Below, piece by piece: positions 61,446-64,000 of a stretch of 64,000 nt of DNA (position 1 is the stretch's first letter; each line of letters opens with the position of its first letter). The notes under the pieces were generated by a model. It was not told the DNA's origin and made no database searches. It was given only the letters and a program-made list of their open reading frames with translations. A program made the translations under genes and the position numbers. Origin of the DNA: Rhodoferax sp. WC2427. GTDB lineage: Bacteria; Pseudomonadota; Gammaproteobacteria; Burkholderiales; Burkholderiaceae_C. The stretch is taken from contig NZ_CP162006.1 of assembly GCF_040822085.1 (NCBI RefSeq), forward strand, positions 1,488,001-1,552,000, read 5' to 3'.

Positions 61446-62300
61446 TCACTTTTGCCATACCCGTATGTAGTCGATCTGCATCCGCGCGGGGAAGTCGGCT
61501 ATGTCCTGGGGGGCGCCCGGCCAGTCGCCACCTACGGCCAGGTTGACCAGGATGTGGGCGGAGCCTGCATCGACTCCGCTTTTGTGCTGCCAATAGAAGG
61601 GGCGATCGGCCACCAGCTTTTCGTCTACGTAGTGGCGTACACGCCCTGGCTCCCACAGTACGGCAAATGTGTGGAAGTCATCGGCGTAGTCGAAGCCCGG
61701 GCGGTAGCTTCCCCAACGGTCGAGCCGCGACATGGTGGACGGAAAGTATTTGCCATCACCGCTGTGCAGCATGTGAAAGCTATTTTTGGTGGTGTCGCGG
61801 CCGTTGTTGACGATCTCCATGATGTCGATCTCGGGCGGCCAGGTTTGGTCTTGTGGGTTCAGCCAGAAGGCGGGCCACATGCCGCGCCCAGAAGGTACTT
61901 TTACCCGGCTTTCGATGTAGCCGTATTGCCCGATCCATTTGGAGCGCAGCATGCCGCTTTCGATTTGGCCGTTTTTCAGCTCGCGGGGTACGCGCGCCAC
62001 CAGGGCAAAGCCGTTGTTGCTGAATTCGTGGTTGTCGTTGTCGCGGTAGCGCTGCCACTCGTTGTTCAATTTGTCGAGCGTGCCGCCGTTGTAGACGTAG
62101 CGGGTAAAGAATTCGGCGCGCAATTCTTCCAGGTTCTGGATGGTGCGGCCAAAGGTCCAGTCTTTGATGAGGCGGTAGTTTTGGTCTGCAATGGGAGCCG
62201 GTAGGTCTGGGTCGGCGGCCATGGCCAGGGTGGGGCCTGCCAGTGTGGCGATGAGCAGTACCCAACGGTACAAGAATCTATACAAGGGTGTCAGGGTCAT
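61446..62300 (-). CDS. Secreted glycoside hydrolase family 16 protein
   Basis: A 284-residue enzyme. A signal peptide (WVLLIATLAGPTLAMAAD) precedes a beta-jelly-roll domain with the GH16 active-site motif PPEIDIMEIVNNG (Glu157, Asp159, Glu162) and ESRVKVPSGRGMWPAFWLNP. It cleaves beta-1,3 or beta-1,4 glucan or galactan links. Inside an exopolysaccharide operon it probably trims or releases the polymer. The ATG at 62300 follows GGAG; a longer frame exists upstream. It overlaps the GT4 gene by four bases. Confidence 0.92.
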   Translation of the reverse strand: MTLTPLYRFLYRWVLLIATLAGPTLAMAADPDLPAPIADQNYRLIKDWTFGRTIQNLEELRAEFFTRYVYNGGTLDKLNNEWQRYRDNDNHEFSNNGFALVARVPRELKNGQIESGMLRSKWIGQYGYIESRVKVPSGRGMWPAFWLNPQDQTWPPEIDIMEIVNNGRDTTKNSFHMLHSGDGKYFPSTMSRLDRWGSYRPGFDYADDFHTFAVLWEPGRVRHYVDEKLVADRPFYWQHKSGVDAGSAHILVNLAVGGDWPGAPQDIADFPARMQIDYIRVWQK

Positions 62301-63469
62301 GGTGAGCTCCGGATGTGCGCAGAAGCGCTTTGCACGGGTATCAATGATTCGTACAAATGGCGGGTTGTCTTGCCAATTTCCGTCCATTCGTCGCCTGCAC
62401 TGATGGCTTTGGCCACCGGCCGTTGCGTTACGGCATGCCCGATGGCTTGGGCTAGAGCGGCAGTGTCACCCGGTGTGAGCAACACGCCATGTTGGCCCTT
62501 TTCGACTTCGGCGGCAAAGATGCCGACCCGGCTGGCTATGACCCATTTGCCCAGGGATTTGGTCAGAAACCACACGCCGCTGGCGTCAATTTGTCGGTAG
62601 GGAAACAGCAGGCAGTCTGCTTCGGCGAACAGGGCTGCCATTTCTTCTTCGGATTGGCGCTGGGGCCGCAGGTCAATGGTGTCGCCCAGGCCAAGCTCTG
62701 TGATGCGTGCCTGCAGGGGTGCGATGTCCATGCGGGGCCTGCCCGCAATGACCACGCGCGTTTGGCGCAAAACATCTGGCGCCAGCATGTGGAGTGCTTC
62801 GATGGCCAGGTCTACGCCCTTGTAGGGTTTGATCTCGCCAAATAGTAAGAAGCTGTAGCGCTTGTCTGCACGCTCGGTAGGTACGGGCAGGGGTACTTGC
62901 AGGCGCAATGCGCCGTGCGGAATGGTAACGATGCGCTCGGCGCTTACCCCGCGGCTGATAAGGGTGCTGCGGCCGCTTTCGGTGTGCACGATGACCCGGT
63001 GCGCCAGGCGCATGGGTACATCGAAGCCAAAGTTCTGTATGAACGAAAGGCGCTCGCCGTTGAAGGGCACCGTGTCGTGCACGGTAAGCACCAGCGGGCA
63101 CCAGCGCCGTATCAGCAGCATGGCCAGCACGTCAAGCGGTGGCAGTACGGTCCACTGGAAGTGCACCACATCGGGCTTGCGGGTGCGAATTTTCCACAGC
63201 AAAGTGGTGAGCCCGGCCAGATGGGCGATGCCTTTGGCCACCGATTTGAGCTTGCCAGGCAGCCAGTTGGCTTCGTCGGTGCGGCGGTAGAAGAAGGGGT
63301 CGGTCCGCTCGATAGGGAGCTCTTGCCGGTCGCCTTTGCGGGTGGGGCGGGTGGCCCACATGGGTTGGGTTCCCGCGGCCAGCAGGCCTTCGGTCAGCCC
63401 CGCGTTATAGGGAGCAGTAAAGAGCGAAGGGTCTACCAGCAGGACACTCAGAGGGGAAGGCTGTGTCAT
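62297..63469 (-). CDS. Glycosyltransferase family 4 protein
   Basis: A 390-residue GT-B enzyme with LSVLLVDPSLFTAPYNAGLT, LVLTVHDTVPFNGERL, YSFLLFGEIKPYKGVDLAIE (donor half) and PYRQIDASGVWFLTKSLGKW. The start (MTQPSPLSVLLVD) overlaps the preceding GT2 stop by four bases. It belongs to the same operon. Confidence 0.9.
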   Translation of the reverse strand: MTQPSPLSVLLVDPSLFTAPYNAGLTEGLLAAGTQPMWATRPTRKGDRQELPIERTDPFFYRRTDEANWLPGKLKSVAKGIAHLAGLTTLLWKIRTRKPDVVHFQWTVLPPLDVLAMLLIRRWCPLVLTVHDTVPFNGERLSFIQNFGFDVPMRLAHRVIVHTESGRSTLISRGVSAERIVTIPHGALRLQVPLPVPTERADKRYSFLLFGEIKPYKGVDLAIEALHMLAPDVLRQTRVVIAGRPRMDIAPLQARITELGLGDTIDLRPQRQSEEEMAALFAEADCLLFPYRQIDASGVWFLTKSLGKWVIASRVGIFAAEVEKGQHGVLLTPGDTAALAQAIGHAVTQRPVAKAISAGDEWTEIGKTTRHLYESLIPVQSASAHIRSSP

Positions 63470-64000
63470 AGGGCAGTGGCCCTGGCGGTGGTGTCGGCAT
63501 GCAGCAGCGACTGGGGGCTGGGCTGCCAGGCTGTTTCGCGGATAAAGGCCATGCCGGAAAAGAAGCCCAGCGCCCAGCTGGTGTGCATGGTGGCAGCAGC
63601 AATGCCTGCCAGCAAACCGCAAGGCGAGCGGTGCTTCCAGGCCACTGAAACGGATGTCAGTGCAAGAGCGGAGACGTAGCACAGCGGCCACAGCAGCAGC
63701 AGTGGCAGCCAGGCCCCGAGCACGATGGCCAGCGCCGACAGCACCAGGTTCGCGGGCACGGCCAGCTGGCGGGCCCGCATGGAGCCGGGGTGGCGCCGCA
63801 CGGTGCGGGAGCGGCCACGCCCGTATGCAAAATATTGTTTGGCCAGGCTGGCTAGCGTTGCGCGCGGCTGGTAGGCCAGGCGGATGTCTGCGTCCAGGTA
63901 GACCTTGCTGCCGAGTCGGCGCTGGCGACAGTCGAGTTCGGCATCTTCGTTGTGGGTGAAGGTTTCGTCGTAACCGTTGGCACGCTGAAAAGAAGCCATA
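63466..64000 (-). CDS. Glycosyltransferase family 2 protein, C-terminal part (runs off the window)
   Basis: At least 177 residues of a GT2 enzyme: ANGYDETFTHNEDAELDCRQ (the conserved ED block), LAYQPRATLASLAKQYFAYG (QxxRW-like region) and C-terminal membrane segments (LVLSALAIVLGAWLPLLLLW). The start lies beyond position 64000. It is the most upstream visible gene of the exopolysaccharide operon. Confidence 0.85.
   Translation of the reverse strand, partial: MASFQRANGYDETFTHNEDAELDCRQRRLGSKVYLDADIRLAYQPRATLASLAKQYFAYGRGRSRTVRRHPGSMRARQLAVPANLVLSALAIVLGAWLPLLLLWPLCYVSALALTSVSVAWKHRSPCGLLAGIAAATMHTSWALGFFSGMAFIRETAWQPSPQSLLHADTTARATAL

Noticed and set aside
1..64000. CRISPR array, prophage or complete insertion sequence
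   Set aside because: No regularly spaced repeats, phage structural genes or transposase were found; the dispersed repeats are irregularly spaced and without a gene.

Overview
The window reads as a chromosomal segment of a GC-rich betaproteobacterium, most likely family Comamonadaceae (Rhodoferax/Polaromonas/Acidovorax-like). The grounds are the tRNA-Leu(UAG)-tig-clpP-clpX-lon block, the purM / AI-2E permease-hda-HAD-pcnB-folK block, hpnCDE squalene genes, a PEP-CTERM protein beside an exopolysaccharide locus, and a short dispersed repeat found throughout the window. The assignment rests on gene content and general knowledge; no database search was run.

Layout. 0-14 kb is mixed housekeeping and accessory material: a LacI-type regulator, a FecR/DUF6600 protein with a glutamine-rich tail, yqeY and rpsU, two cytoplasmic PhnD-like paralogues, a fatty-acid desaturase, an amino-acid ABC binding protein and permease without an ATPase, a GNAT enzyme divergent from a MocR regulator, a TacA/TacT-type toxin-antitoxin pair ending in an attC-like inverted repeat, a HI0933 flavoprotein and hemH. 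14-26 kb holds a HAD phosphatase, a cytosine-deaminase-like amidohydrolase, a TetR regulator with a zinc-less alcohol dehydrogenase/quinone reductase that share a candidate operator, a PA2169-type four-helix protein, hpnCDE and an RND efflux pair. 26-43 kb is the core proteostasis and housekeeping stretch: tRNA-Leu, tig, clpP, clpX, lon, a DEAD-box helicase, apaH, a CNNM/CorC-like protein, pilU, purM, an AI-2E-type permease, hda, a HAD phosphatase, pcnB and folK.

44-52 kb is the most interesting unit: SGNH hydrolase, MBOAT, membrane-anchored SGNH protein, acyl carrier protein, MaoC hydratase, SDR and an FkbH-like HAD/GNAT protein, followed by a disrupted glycosyltransferase. It resembles a dlt-type system (carrier protein, MBOAT, DltD-like protein) in which the adenylating loader is replaced by an FkbH-like enzyme. 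I infer that it makes a glycerate-derived acyl-ACP and transfers the acyl group to a cell-surface glycan. 52.4 kb carries a PEP-CTERM protein. 53-64 kb, on the minus strand, is an exopolysaccharide operon running in from beyond the window: GT2, GT4, a secreted GH16, a Wzy-like polymerase, GT2, GT25, GT4, GT4, a Wzx-like flippase and a pyruvyltransferase-family protein. The last two are strikingly AT-rich.

Two dispersed repeat families overlay the genes. One (about 60-70 bp, here called family A) occurs in at least ten intergenic places and also inside reading frames. The other (about 58 bp, family B) is a hairpin that begins exactly at the stop codon of two unrelated genes. Several genes take their stop codon, and one perhaps its ribosome binding site, from these repeats.
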